Shown here: positions 43,393-52,924 of the stretch, in pieces | Numbering within the stretch: the first letter of the stretch is position 1 | Layout of the letters: each line of letters begins with the position of its first letter | Assembly: GCA_963811265.1 (NCBI GenBank) | Contig: CAWEQS010000022.1 | Location: 1-64,000, forward strand | Length of the DNA: 64,000 nucleotides | DNA from: JAOUJD01 sp963811265 | GTDB lineage: Bacteria > Pseudomonadota > Gammaproteobacteria > Burkholderiales > Burkholderiaceae_F | Reading direction: 5' to 3' | The notes under the pieces: generated by a model | Told to the model about the DNA's origin: nothing | What the model saw: only the letters and a program-made list of their open reading frames with translations | The model's database searches: none | Program-made: the position numbers and the translations under genes

Positions 43393-44790
43393 ATGAAACG
43401 AATTGCCCTCCTTGCCTTTGCTTTGCTGCTGTCTGCCTGCGGTGGCGGTGGCGGCGGAAGCGGCGGCACGGCCGCGGCGCCCCCCAGCGCGCAGCCGTCC
43501 ACGACCGCCGTCCAGATCAATCTCGGCGACGATCCGGCCGACCGCCTGGTCGCGGCGAGCGTGACCATCAACTCGATGGCTTTCATCGGCTCAGGCGGCA
43601 GTTCAGTTGCTGTCATGTCGACGCCGCGACCGATGGAAATGATGCGGCTGATGGGAACGGTGGCGCCGCTCGCAATGGCCAGCGTGCCGCAGGGCACGTA
43701 CACGGGCATGACGATGACGTTCGGTGCATCGACGGTGACCTATGTCGATTCGACGACCGGACTGCCGGTGCAACGAACGGTTCCCGGCCCCATGACCACG
43801 ACCGTGATGTTCGGCTCGCCGCTCGTCGTCGGGACAACACCGATGGTCGTCAATCTCGACATGGACATGGCCGCTTCCGTCGGCATCGACGCGATGGGCA
43901 ACGTCAGCATGACGCCCGCGATGCGCGAGTTTCACAACCCGGCTGTGACGGGCAGCGCCGATCCCGAGGACGGCGGAATGCACGGGCTCACCGGCATGGT
44001 GGGCAACGTCGGCGGCAACACGTTCACCATGACGATGGTGCAGGGCATGTCCGGCGTCGCGCTGTCGACCGGCGCGGGAACGCAGTACGCCGGCATGAGC
44101 GGGATGGGGATGATGGGCGGTGGCGCCCTGATGTCTGTCGACGCCACGATGCAGGCGGATGGAAGCTGGACGGCGACCCGCGTGCAGTCGCGCATGGCAG
44201 CGGGTGGGGCCATGGCAGCAGGCGTGGTGACCAGCCTGACCGGCACGCCACCGACCCAGTTGGTCCTGGTCATGCACGACGGCACCGGCAACGGAATGCT
44301 GGCCACGCAACTGGCCGGCACGACGACGGTCAATGTGGCCGACACGACGACGTTTTCAATCGATGGCCGCGACGTTGACCTGACGAACCTGCCGTTCACG
44401 CCACGCTTCGATCGCGCGACCGTGACGCGCGGCCAGCGCATCGAGACGCTCAGCGCCAGTTCGATGATGCAGGGCGGCGGCATGCAGGGAATGATGGGCG
44501 GCGCCACCCTGACGGCCACATCCGTCAGTCTTGGTCAGCAGGGCCTGCGCGGCACGGTGTCGTCCTACGCGCAGTCGGGTTCGCAGGCCAACTTCACACT
44601 CACGCTGCCGGCGGACTCGTCCTTCACGAAGTTGACGGGTGCCACGACGGTCACGGTGTACCAGCAGGCGGGTACGAAGCTGCGCGGCCTGTCGAACATC
44701 ACCAACGGCAGCATCGTGCAGGTGCGTGGTCTCCTGTTCCTCGACGGCGGCGCGTTCAGGCTGGTCGCAGGGCGCATCGGAAGCGCGTAG
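43393..44790 (+). CDS. DUF4382/DUF5666-type lipoprotein
   Basis: A 465-residue lipoprotein with lipobox LLSACGG, a polyglycine linker, a beta-rich N-terminal domain of DUF4382 type (TAVQINLGDDPADRLVAAS) and C-terminal DUF5666-like repeats (LTATSVSLGQQGLRGTVSSY, VRGLLFLDGGAFRLVAGRI). The middle is remarkably methionine-rich (for example MTMVQGMSG, GMSGMGMMGGGALM, GGGMQGMMGG), a feature of copper-binding proteins. The region may bind metal; that is inference. It should be anchored to the envelope. Confidence 0.75.
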   Translation: MKRIALLAFALLLSACGGGGGGSGGTAAAPPSAQPSTTAVQINLGDDPADRLVAASVTINSMAFIGSGGSSVAVMSTPRPMEMMRLMGTVAPLAMASVPQGTYTGMTMTFGASTVTYVDSTTGLPVQRTVPGPMTTTVMFGSPLVVGTTPMVVNLDMDMAASVGIDAMGNVSMTPAMREFHNPAVTGSADPEDGGMHGLTGMVGNVGGNTFTMTMVQGMSGVALSTGAGTQYAGMSGMGMMGGGALMSVDATMQADGSWTATRVQSRMAAGGAMAAGVVTSLTGTPPTQLVLVMHDGTGNGMLATQLAGTTTVNVADTTTFSIDGRDVDLTNLPFTPRFDRATVTRGQRIETLSASSMMQGGGMQGMMGGATLTATSVSLGQQGLRGTVSSYAQSGSQANFTLTLPADSSFTKLTGATTVTVYQQAGTKLRGLSNITNGSIVQVRGLLFLDGGAFRLVAGRIGSA

Positions 44791-44842
44791 ACGAGCGGGA
44801 CGATCCCGACGCGGACCCATTCCCTGCGCCTGCGCTTGATCG

Positions 44843-45478
44843 ATGGCAACGGTGCCGCCTCGCAGCTGGTACGACCGGCACCTGCTGCCGTATCTCGTGG
44901 ACCTGGCGTGCGGCCTGCGGGCCGTCCGGCGCCAGCGGCGGAAGGTGGTGCCTCTCGCGGACGGGAAGGTCCTCGAGGTCGGCATCGGCACCGGCCTGAA
45001 TCTCGAGCACTACGACAAGGCGCGCGTTGAGCGGCTCGTGGGCGTCGACCCGGGACTGGAAATGCATCCGTTGGCGCAGAAGCGCGCGAGGCGAGCGGGT
45101 CTGGCTGTCGAACTCGTTGGGCTGTCCGCCGAGAAACTGCCGTTCGACGCGAATACTTTCGACACGGTCCTTGTCACGTACGCGCTGTGCACGATCCCGG
45201 ATCCGCTGGCGGCGCTTGTCGAAATGCGGAGGGTCCTGAAACGCGGCGGGCTGCTGGTCTTCTGCGAGCACGGCCTGGCGCCCGACCCGTCTGTCCAGCG
45301 TTGGCAGCATCGTCTTGCACCCCTATGGGCGAAGGTTGCGGGAGGATGCCATCTGGACAGGAATGTTCCGGCCTTGTTGACCGAGGCCGGCTTTCGGTCG
45401 CGCGACCTGCAAGCCATGTATCTGCCGGGGCCGCGCGTTCTGACTTACAACTACTGGGGCACGGCCGAGGCCGCATAG
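44843..45478 (+). CDS. SAM-dependent methyltransferase (class I)
   Basis: A 211-residue Rossmann-fold methyltransferase. Motif I is VLEVGIGTGLNLEHY, motif II is in GVDPGLEMHP, and motif IV is FDTVLVTYALCTIPDP. It resembles the PMT/UbiE-type phospholipid or small-molecule methyltransferases. The substrate is unknown. Translation likely starts at the ATG at 44843, 53 bases after the lipoprotein stop. Confidence 0.85.
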   Translation: MATVPPRSWYDRHLLPYLVDLACGLRAVRRQRRKVVPLADGKVLEVGIGTGLNLEHYDKARVERLVGVDPGLEMHPLAQKRARRAGLAVELVGLSAEKLPFDANTFDTVLVTYALCTIPDPLAALVEMRRVLKRGGLLVFCEHGLAPDPSVQRWQHRLAPLWAKVAGGCHLDRNVPALLTEAGFRSRDLQAMYLPGPRVLTYNYWGTAEAA

Positions 45479-45586
45479 AGTTCCGTCTGACCTGCAAGCG
45501 TGCTCGACATACGCGAGCGAGGTATCGCAGCCGATACAACTCGCGGTGTACACGCCCATCGGAGTTGTGCAGACACCAAATGGCTC

Positions 45587-46309
45587 TCACACAAGTCGAC
45601 GCAACTCCTTGGCCAGCACGGGGTAGCACTCGCACGCACGAGCCTCGAGTCCCGTGCGATCGACCACGGCGATATGGCCGCGGCGGTAGCGAATGAAGCC
45701 GGCGCGTTGCAGGTTCCCCGCGGCCTCGGTGACGCCTTCGCGTCGCACGCCCAGCATGCCGGCGACCAGTTCCTGCGTCATCACCAGCTCGTTCGAAGAG
45801 ACTCGATCGAGGGTCAGCAACAGGAAGCGGCAAAGCTGCTGTTCCAGTGAATGGTGCCGGTTGCACGCCGCGATCTGGGTCATTTGAGTCATCAACGAAT
45901 CGGTGTAGCCGAGCAGCAGGCGCGTCAGGGTGCCGCCGCGGGCGAATTCCTGCTTCAGCAGGCGGCCCTCGAGCCGATACGCATGACCCTTCATCCGCAC
46001 CACGGCCGAACTCGGCGTGGTGTCGCCGCCCAGGAACACCGAAATGCCGAGGACACCTTCGTTGCCAATTCCTGCGGACTCGGCCGTGGCACCGGACGCC
46101 ATCACGTAGTGCAGGGAGAGGATCGCGGTGGTGGGGAAGAAGGCGTGCCTCCGCTGCTGGCCGGGCTCGTACAGCATCTCGCCGAGCATCATCGGTACCA
46201 GCTCCAGGTGCGGGGCGAGGCGTTCGAGTTCCACCGGCGGCAGGGCGGCCAGAAGGTGGTTCAGAGTCGGGCGATGTTCGAGCGACATCGCGGGCTGCGG
46301 CGACTGCAC
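45587..46309 (-). CDS. Crp/Fnr-like regulator (atypical)
   Basis: A 240-residue regulator with a cyclic-nucleotide-type fold lacking the canonical phosphate-binding loop (FFPTTAILSLHYVMASGATA) and a C-terminal winged helix (TQELVAGMLGVRREGVTEAAGNL). Homologs are the Crp-like proteins that follow two-component genes and often act as signal-dependent repressors. GTG start at 46309, whose Shine-Dalgarno (AAGGGA) overlaps the stop of the upstream response regulator, indicating coupling. Confidence 0.82.
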   Translation of the reverse strand: MQSPQPAMSLEHRPTLNHLLAALPPVELERLAPHLELVPMMLGEMLYEPGQQRRHAFFPTTAILSLHYVMASGATAESAGIGNEGVLGISVFLGGDTTPSSAVVRMKGHAYRLEGRLLKQEFARGGTLTRLLLGYTDSLMTQMTQIAACNRHHSLEQQLCRFLLLTLDRVSSNELVMTQELVAGMLGVRREGVTEAAGNLQRAGFIRYRRGHIAVVDRTGLEARACECYPVLAKELRRLV

Positions 46310-46312
46310 CCG

Positions 46313-47137
46313 CTATCCCTTCGTGGTCACTTCGACGCCGATGCCGCGATAACCGACGAAACTGCAGTGCCGGTCGAACATCGGCTCGCCGCTGACGCGA
46401 AAGCTCTGTCGCGATCCGTCGGCAGTGACGCGGTTGAACTGGAAGTCCACGAAGGGCTGGCGAGCTTCGATCGTTGCCCGCAGCACTTCCCGCTGCGCCT
46501 CGTCCCAGCCCGCGTCCCGGGCACCGTTCGCATCTCCGGCCAGGGGATCGACCCGGATTCCAAGCATCTCCAGTACCGGGCCGGAAACCTTGGTGAAGGC
46601 TCCCTTGTCGTCTTGCTCCCAGTACCAATCGGAGGCCAGTTCGGTCAGGCTTCTATAGCGGGCTTCGCTCTCGCGCAGCTCGGCGGTGCGCTCCTGGACC
46701 GTCTGCTCCAGCACCTTGTTGTGCTCCTCGAGCTTCCTGTACAGCAGTCGCACTTCCAGCATGTTGCGGATGCGCGTCCTGACCTCGACCAGGTCGAACG
46801 GCTTGCTGACGAAGTCCTTCGCGCCTGCCTGCAGCGCGCGCAGCTTGTGGCCAGGCTGCGCCGTGATCACGAGAACGGGAAGATAGCCGTTCGCATCGTT
46901 CGTATCGAGGCCTGCCATCACCTGGAATCCGTCCATGCCGGGCATCTGCAAGTCCAGCAGGATCAGGTCGTAGCGGGCCTTGCGATGCATCGCGCAGACC
47001 TCGTGCGGGTCCATGGTCGAGTCGACCCTGGTGTACCCGGCTTCGAGCAGCAGCTGGCGCAGCAGGCTCACGTTGACCTCCTGATCGTCGACGATCAGGA
47101 TCCTGGCGTCGAGGATTTCGGAATCGGTGATCAACAT
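46313..47137 (-). CDS. response regulator with PAS domain
   Basis: A 274-residue protein: receiver domain residues about 12-130 with phospho-acceptor in LILLDLQMPGMDG, lysine in DFVSKPFDL, a coiled linker (LYRKLEEHNKVLEQTVQERTAELRES), and a PAS domain residues about 150-270 (SLTELASDWYWEQDDKGAF). It has no DNA-binding or enzymatic output domain, so it probably works through protein partners. It overlaps the upstream kinase gene by seven bases. Confidence 0.85.
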   Translation of the reverse strand: MLITDSEILDARILIVDDQEVNVSLLRQLLLEAGYTRVDSTMDPHEVCAMHRKARYDLILLDLQMPGMDGFQVMAGLDTNDANGYLPVLVITAQPGHKLRALQAGAKDFVSKPFDLVEVRTRIRNMLEVRLLYRKLEEHNKVLEQTVQERTAELRESEARYRSLTELASDWYWEQDDKGAFTKVSGPVLEMLGIRVDPLAGDANGARDAGWDEAQREVLRATIEARQPFVDFQFNRVTADGSRQSFRVSGEPMFDRHCSFVGYRGIGVEVTTKG

Positions 47138-48843
47138 GTGCCGTTCCTGCCTGGTTCCCGGTCGGGTACGCGGTCCGGACGTTCCAGTGCAATGTTGAGA
47201 GTGCTCATGAATTCGTCGACCTTGATGGGCTTGGTGAGATATCCGAAGAATCCGGCCGCGAGGGCTTTCTCTATGTCGCGTGGCACCGCGTTGGCGCTCA
47301 GCGCGATGATCGGGATGTTCGCCGTCGATGGATCCGCGCGCAGGATCTTCATCGCTTCGATCCCGCTGATGCCGGGCAGGTTGACGTCCATCAGGATCAC
47401 CTCGGGCCGATAGGCGCGAGCGAATTCGATGCCGAGCTCGCCGTCGGCCGCGCTCAGCATGCGAAGCTCGGGACGCCGCGCGATCAGCTGCTCGACGAGT
47501 TCCAGGTTGGCCGGGTTGTCTTCCACGTAGAGCACGGTGCGCAGCGGCGCGCCGTCCACCGCGTCAGGCCGCGCATGCGTCGCGCGCTCGGCGTCTCGAG
47601 CCCCCAGCTGCGGCGCGCGCGTCACGCTCAGGTCGACCCAGAACACGCTGCCCACGCCGACCGCGCTCTCCACGCCGATGGTGCCTCCCATCAGCTCGAC
47701 CAGCCGCTTGGTCACGACCAGACCGATGCCGGTGCCTTCCTCCGCTCCGGCCTCTCTCCCGAGGCGGTTGAACGGCTGGAAGAGTTGCGCGAGCCGGTCC
47801 GGGTCCAGCCCCGCGCCTGTATCGCGCACGCTGATGCGAACGCGGTCCGGCGAGCACAGCGCGTACTCGACGACGACCGAACCTTCCGGCCGGTTGTACT
47901 TGATGGCGTTGAAGAGGAGGTTGATGAGGATCTGCTTGACCCGCGTCCGATCGGCGTCGAGAAAGCACGGGACGTCGAAGCGCGGAAACGTCATCGCGAT
48001 GCCGCGCGTGTGCGCCTGCGGTTCGACCATCGCGCGACATTCGAGCAGGACCTCTGCAAGCGAGACCGGCTCCCGTGAAAGCGTCACCTTGCCCGACTCG
48101 ATGAGCGCCAGGTCGAGGATCTCGTTGATCAGCTCGAGCAGGTACCAGCCCGCCTTCAGGATCTGCTGGAGGCTTCGCATCTGCGAAACCGTCGGAGGCG
48201 GCGACCCGGATTCAATGAGCTGCGTGAATCCAAGGATCGCATTGAGCGGCGTACGCAGCTCGTGGCTCATGCCGGACAGGAAGTCGCTCTTCGCCCGGTT
48301 CGCGTTGTCCGCGGCAGCCATGGCCTGTTTCAGCTCGGATTCAGCGCGCTTGCGCAGGGAGATGTCGGTGCCGATCAGCAGGTATCCGATCACGGCGCCA
48401 TCGTCGTCACGCAGTGCCGTGACCGACACCTGCGCGGGAAAGCGGCTGCCGTCCTTGCAGATGTAGGTCAGCTCGTAGATGTCCTCGATCCCCAGCGACG
48501 CCTTGAACGCGAGCGCCTCGAAGCCCGGCGCGATCGTGGTGGACAACTCGACGCTCAATGCCTGGGCGTGCGCGATCACTTCCTGCGGATCGTGGATGTC
48601 GCTCGGTCTGATCCTGTTCACGACTTCGGCCGCGCTGTAGCCGAGCATTCGCTCGGCGCCCACATTGAAGAGCTGGACGATGCCCGCCTCGTCGGTGGCG
48701 ATGATCGAGAAGTTGGCGCTGTTGAGAATCGCCTTCTTCAACGCCCCCGCCTTGAGCAACGCGTTTTGACGCCGCGGTTCGGCGATGCGGTACGCCCTGC
48801 CGGCGCGGCCGCCGGCGACGAGGTCGTTTGCTGCTTCGGACAT
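47131..48843 (-). CDS. hybrid sensor histidine kinase (PAS-HK-REC)
   Basis: A 570-residue cytosolic sensor kinase with no membrane segment. PAS domain residues about 38-165 (SIIATDEAGIVQLFNVGAER), H-box FLSGMSHELRTPLNAILGF, ATPase boxes INLLFNAIKYN, DTGAGLDPDRL and GTGIGLVVTKRLVE, and a C-terminal receiver (EVILMDVNLPGISG). It phosphorylates its own receiver and perhaps the downstream REC-PAS protein. I start at the ATG at 48843; longer readings to 49230 lack conservation. It heads an operon kinase / REC-PAS / Crp-like. Confidence 0.88.
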   Translation of the reverse strand: MSEAANDLVAGGRAGRAYRIAEPRRQNALLKAGALKKAILNSANFSIIATDEAGIVQLFNVGAERMLGYSAAEVVNRIRPSDIHDPQEVIAHAQALSVELSTTIAPGFEALAFKASLGIEDIYELTYICKDGSRFPAQVSVTALRDDDGAVIGYLLIGTDISLRKRAESELKQAMAAADNANRAKSDFLSGMSHELRTPLNAILGFTQLIESGSPPPTVSQMRSLQQILKAGWYLLELINEILDLALIESGKVTLSREPVSLAEVLLECRAMVEPQAHTRGIAMTFPRFDVPCFLDADRTRVKQILINLLFNAIKYNRPEGSVVVEYALCSPDRVRISVRDTGAGLDPDRLAQLFQPFNRLGREAGAEEGTGIGLVVTKRLVELMGGTIGVESAVGVGSVFWVDLSVTRAPQLGARDAERATHARPDAVDGAPLRTVLYVEDNPANLELVEQLIARRPELRMLSAADGELGIEFARAYRPEVILMDVNLPGISGIEAMKILRADPSTANIPIIALSANAVPRDIEKALAAGFFGYLTKPIKVDEFMSTLNIALERPDRVPDREPGRNGTC

Positions 48844-49243
48844 GGGCGATTCCTGTCTGGGTGACCTTGCGAGGAGGGAATGGCGTCGGCCGGCTCTTGA
48901 AGGAATCCCAATACCCTCCCCGACATGGAAGCAGTCCAGCACGACAACAAGTAACCGCATAGCCGTCGCTCGTCCGTGCGCTGGCGCACATTGGCCAGCG
49001 CAACCCGCCCGCCGAGTCACGACGCGGCGGCCCACGGGAAACGACGCTTCGCCAGCGCGGAACCTGCAGGATCGAAACGTGGTGGGGCTGCCGGGGTGAT
49101 CGCGGCGGCGATGCGTCCGGCGCTCGCGTGCACGACGAGGCGGAGCCTCGGTCCGGCGCGATTCGAGTGATGCTTCAGTCGGCCGTCCCAATGCCGGGGA
49201 TGCGAGGTACGCTTGAGTCTTCGGAGCCACGACCGGGAACCGG
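48844..49243. other. non-coding gap between divergent genes
   Basis: A 400-bp gap between the kinase start (minus) and the hydrolase start (plus). It should contain both promoters. No frame has recognisable sequence, and no clear sigma-70 hexamers or inverted repeats stand out. Confidence 0.4.
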
Positions 49244-50062
49244 ATGACCAGGAGACACGCCTACGTCGGCAAGCCCCGCCTGCTGCATCAGGTCATCGAG
49301 CCGCGCATGCTGCTCGAACTGGCCACGCTGCCGTGGAACCTGCCCATGCTCGCCCGCACGCCTCGCGGCGACGGTCACCCGGTGCTGCTGTTTCCGGGCT
49401 TCATGGCGGACGAGGGCACGCTGATCGTCCTCAAGCTCTTCCTGCAGAACCGCGGCTACGAGGTCCAGACCTGGGGCTTCGGGCGCAACGTCGGCTTCAA
49501 CAGCCGGCACGCCAGCGCGCTCGAGCAGAAGATCCGCTACATGCACTACAAGAGCGGCCGCAAGGTGAGCCTGGTCGGGTGGAGCCTGGGCGGCATGTTC
49601 GCCATGTACGGTGCCCATGAGGCCACGGAGTGCGTTCGCTCGGTGATCACGCTCGGCAGTCCCGTGACGTTCGACCCGGAGGGCAGCCAGTCGCCGCCGC
49701 TGGTCAAGGCGCTCTATCGCCTCATTTCGCACCCGATGGGCACGACGGCGCACCTGTCGCAGTCGCGCGCCAAATACCTGCGGCGGCCCAAGACGCTGCC
49801 GGTGCCGATCTCCTGCATCTACTCCGTGGCCGATGGCGTCGTGCCGCCGCAGGAGGCGACCATCGACGGCAACCGGGCGCTGCACGAGAACATCCGCGTG
49901 CCGGGCAGTCACCTCGGGCTGGGATTCAACCCGCTCGTGCTCTGGGTCGTCGCCGATCGGCTCGCGCAGCCCGAGGGCCAGTGGCGGCCGTTCGTGCCGC
50001 CGGCTGGGCTGCTCGGGCGGATCTACCGGCTGACGACTTCCTGGCGCCAGGCGCCGGCCTAG
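49244..50062 (+). CDS. alpha/beta hydrolase (lipase/esterase-like)
   Basis: A 272-residue hydrolase with nucleophile elbow GWSLGG (S114), oxyanion-region PGFMADEG, probable acid in SVADGVVPP and histidine in GSHLGLGFNP. Probably an esterase acting on lipids. It lies beside the WS/DGAT gene. The last 137 bases overlap the end of that convergent gene. Confidence 0.82.
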   Translation: MTRRHAYVGKPRLLHQVIEPRMLLELATLPWNLPMLARTPRGDGHPVLLFPGFMADEGTLIVLKLFLQNRGYEVQTWGFGRNVGFNSRHASALEQKIRYMHYKSGRKVSLVGWSLGGMFAMYGAHEATECVRSVITLGSPVTFDPEGSQSPPLVKALYRLISHPMGTTAHLSQSRAKYLRRPKTLPVPISCIYSVADGVVPPQEATIDGNRALHENIRVPGSHLGLGFNPLVLWVVADRLAQPEGQWRPFVPPAGLLGRIYRLTTSWRQAPA

Positions 50063-51509
50063 CCTGGCGCTTCGTCGCCGCCTTTTCCCGCGCGCGCTTG
50101 CGGGCGAGGGCGAGGTACTCCTGGAAGGAGTCGCGCAGGCACTGCGCGAAGACCTCGGGGTCCGGCATCTGCTCGCGGCACGAGGTCGGCGAAATGATGA
50201 TCCTGCCGTCGTAGCTCGTGACCGCGAACACGAGCCCGAGGCCATCGTTGATCGGCATGATCGCCGAGAAATACGTCATGCGCGCGCCGTTGAGGTAGAT
50301 CGGGACCGACGGGCCCGGCACGTTGGTGATCGCGCAGTTCGCCATCGGCGCGCGGCGACCCACCCCGAGCAGCGCACGGCCCAGCAGCTTGCCGGTGATC
50401 GCCAGCGTGGCGGCCGGCGAGTGCGTGCCGATGTCGGTGAGCTCGCGTGCGCCGATCGCCTTCGACATGAGCTTCGAGGACGCCGTCTGCGCCTTGATGA
50501 ACGCCAGCCGCTTCACCGGGTCGGCGATGTTCACGCCCAGCGCCAGGCGCTCCCACTCCACCTCGGGCCGGCTCGCGGGGCCGGCTTCCGGGTCGCGCAC
50601 GTAGACGGGCGTCAGCGTCGTCAGGTCCCGCTCCGGCAGTTCGTCCTTGCCTTCGAGGTACCTGCGCAGGCCGCCGGCGCACACGGCGAGCACGGCGTCG
50701 TTGATCTTCGCGCCGGGAACGAGCCGGCGGATCTCGCGGAACTCGTCGATCAGGAAGCGCCGCGTCTCGAACACCCGGTAGGGCGACACGATGGAGTTGA
50801 AGCGCGTCACCGGAGGCGCTTCCTGCCTCTGCAGCAGGTCGGACGCGAACGAGCGGGCGGCGGGAGCGACGCTCGCAAGCGCGCTCGTGAACGGGCGCGC
50901 CAGCCGTCGCGGCGAGGCCACCGCGCTTGCGAGGCCACGGCAGACGAGTTCCAGCGATCCGGGCGGCGACTCCGGAAACCACGGTTCGGGCGGCTCGGGC
51001 GCCGGCGGCTCCGGCGTCAGGTCGTGCAGCAGCGTGATGATCGCGGTGCCGCGCCGGAAGTCGATCGCCGCGTGGTGCAGCTTGGTGAGCAGCGCGAAAC
51101 TGTCCTTCGGCAGGTCGAGCAGGCTGTCGAGCCCCTCGATGACGTAGAGCTCCCACAGCGGCCGATTGAGGTCGAGCGGGCGGGTGTGGATGCGCGACGT
51201 CTGGATGCAGAACTGGCGCCAGTCGCCGGGCTTCGGCAGGGCGATGTGGCGGACGTGGTACTCGAGGTCGAAGTTCTCGTCCTCCACCCAGTACGGATCG
51301 TCGAGCCCGAGCGGGACGCTGCGAAGCTTCTGGCGGAAGACCGGCGAGCGGTGCAGCCGGCTCTGCACGAGCGCGAGGATGCTCTTGAACTGCAGCCGGC
51401 CGGCGGGCGCGGTCGACGGGTCGTAGATCTGGATCAGGCTGACGTTCGAATTGGAATGGGCACTTTCCGAGGCGAGGAAGAGGGCGTCGTTCCTGCTGAG
51501 CTGGCGCAT
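49926..51509 (-). CDS. wax ester synthase/diacylglycerol acyltransferase (WS/DGAT)
   Basis: A 527-residue acyltransferase that makes triacylglycerol or wax esters from acyl-CoA. Active-site motif HHAAID (H145, H146, D150) and substrate-pocket PLW (117-119) are present, as are NVPGP and INDGLGLVFAVTSY. The usual glycine after the active aspartate is replaced by phenylalanine (HHAAIDFRRG). The last about 55 residues are an Arg/Ala-rich tail encoded antisense to the convergent hydrolase, an unusual end. Products would be deposited as lipid bodies. Confidence 0.85.
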   Translation of the reverse strand: MRQLSRNDALFLASESAHSNSNVSLIQIYDPSTAPAGRLQFKSILALVQSRLHRSPVFRQKLRSVPLGLDDPYWVEDENFDLEYHVRHIALPKPGDWRQFCIQTSRIHTRPLDLNRPLWELYVIEGLDSLLDLPKDSFALLTKLHHAAIDFRRGTAIITLLHDLTPEPPAPEPPEPWFPESPPGSLELVCRGLASAVASPRRLARPFTSALASVAPAARSFASDLLQRQEAPPVTRFNSIVSPYRVFETRRFLIDEFREIRRLVPGAKINDAVLAVCAGGLRRYLEGKDELPERDLTTLTPVYVRDPEAGPASRPEVEWERLALGVNIADPVKRLAFIKAQTASSKLMSKAIGARELTDIGTHSPAATLAITGKLLGRALLGVGRRAPMANCAITNVPGPSVPIYLNGARMTYFSAIMPINDGLGLVFAVTSYDGRIIISPTSCREQMPDPEVFAQCLRDSFQEYLALARKRAREKAATKRQARPAPGARKSSAGRSARAAQPAARTAATGPRAARADRRRPRARAG

Positions 51510-51607
51510 GTGGGCGGGTTCCTGCAGCGGCCGGCCTGCGCCGCGGTTTCGAGGATTCGATTATCTCCGACGGCGGCCGTGCATGGCCCGGCAGTGCAGC
51601 AACTCGC

Positions 51608-51797
51608 CTAAAGCGCCCGCTCGACCCGGACCACGCCCGCGTCGTCGGCCTCGGCGTGCGCCTTGAACCCGAGCTTGCGCGCCAGCGCCAGCATCTTCGA
51701 GTTGTTGGCGATCACCGAGCCTTCCATCCGGGTGTAGCCGTCGCGCCGGGCGCGGCGCACCAGGCTGGCGAGCAGCGGCCGAGCGAGGCCCGAGCCC
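51608..51797 (-). pseudogene. truncated duplicate of GNAT acetyltransferase 3' end
   Basis: About 63 codons (GSGLARPLLASLVRRARRDG to AGVVRVERAL) repeat the C-terminus of the intact GNAT gene at 54364-54912 almost exactly. The 5' portion of the acetyltransferase is missing and the frame enters unrelated sequence at about 51800, so it cannot make an acetyltransferase. It is the footprint of a duplication that brackets the genes between 51810 and 54272. Confidence 0.85.
51628..51797. repeat. 170-bp direct repeat, left copy
   Basis: Identical to 54396-54565 at about 166 of 170 positions (offset 2768). It lies in the GNAT 3' fragment and marks the left edge of a roughly 2.6-kb segment. Confidence 0.9.
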
Positions 51798-51809
51798 GAG
51801 CGCTCGCGC

Positions 51810-52696
51810 CTCCTTCGCCCTTCTCGCCGCTGAGCTTCAGCCCGGTGAGGGGCACGGGCTTGACCAGCGTGATGACGTTGTGCGGAACTCGGCAGCCCGT
51901 TCAGAAGGACGCCGTGAACCATCACGGCGCTGCCGCCGTCGACGAAGCGCGGCGACGCGTCAGCGCCGAACTGCCAGGAGGCCGACTTGGTGACCATGTT
52001 GCCGAACTGCGAGATGCTGACCCGAGCCTTTGCCCTTGGGCTCGACCATCGCCACCGTCATGCGCACGTTGATCAGCGGTGCCTGCAGGGCCTGGGCGGC
52101 CTGAGGCGCCGCCCAGCACCACGGTCTGCAGTGAACCCAGGGCAGACATGATGGGTGGGAGCCACTTCTTGTCGTCCACGCCGTACAGCATGAGAGGCAG
52201 GCCCTTGGCGGTGACGAGCACGTTCACGGCCATGTGCTTGTCTTGCGCGATCCTTTCTCCAGCGACTCGGTCAGGGGTGACGGGGGGCTGGCCTTGCGGA
52301 TCTCCTGGTACTGGGGGTTGGCGTCCAGCTCGGCCTGCGGGACAGCCTCCACGCCCGCGGCCTTCAGGGACGCGACGAAGTTGTCGTAGAGCTTGTCGGC
52401 GACGGACTGCAGGAAGGCAGGATCGGCGCCACGGACCTGGACGAAGTAGGTGGCGCTCTTGCCCTGGAACATCCCGAAGCTGCCGGCGTCCCGCTCGATG
52501 CCTGGTCGCGCACGAGCTGAAGCACGAACGAAGCGATGGCGACCCGCTTGTGCTGGCCCATGCCGCCCGGTTGCGCGGTCTTCACGTAGTCGGCGACGGC
52601 CAGGGCGGCGTCCGCGGCGGCCGGGGTCTGCGCCAACGCCGGGCTGCCGCAACTTCCAATCAGTGCAGCCACGGCCAGCGTTCGAATCGCGCTCAT
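51810..52696 (-). pseudogene. exported protein of unknown function, broken
   Basis: A signal peptide (AVAALIGSCGSPALA) follows the ATG at 52696, which has a strong AGGAGG site. Conserved-looking blocks then appear in shifting frames: DYVKTAQPGGMGQHKRVAI, GMFQGKSATYFVQVRGAD, SVADKLYDNFVASLKAAGV, NVLVTAKGLPLMLYGVDDKK and SISQFGNMVTKSASWQFGAD. At least four frame changes (near 52510, 52250, 52120 and 52030) break it. It ends at the GNAT fragment. No family is recognised; the reading direction and helix content fit a periplasmic protein. Confidence 0.5.
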
Positions 52697-52924
52697 TGCA
52701 CTTGCCTCCTCTCGCGGCCGGACCCGGCCATCGATGGTCGCGGGAGTGTATGGGCAACCGGCGCGCCGAGCGCGATTCGTTGCCTCGCTCGCCGACGAAA
52801 GGTGTGGCAACCTGCCGGTCCCGATGGGTTGAGAACTCGTCACGCCGTTCGGCGGCGACCTGCGGACGATCTTCGCGTCGCGAAACACAACAACGACAGC
52901 GTCATCGCAAAAGGGGAACACGAA

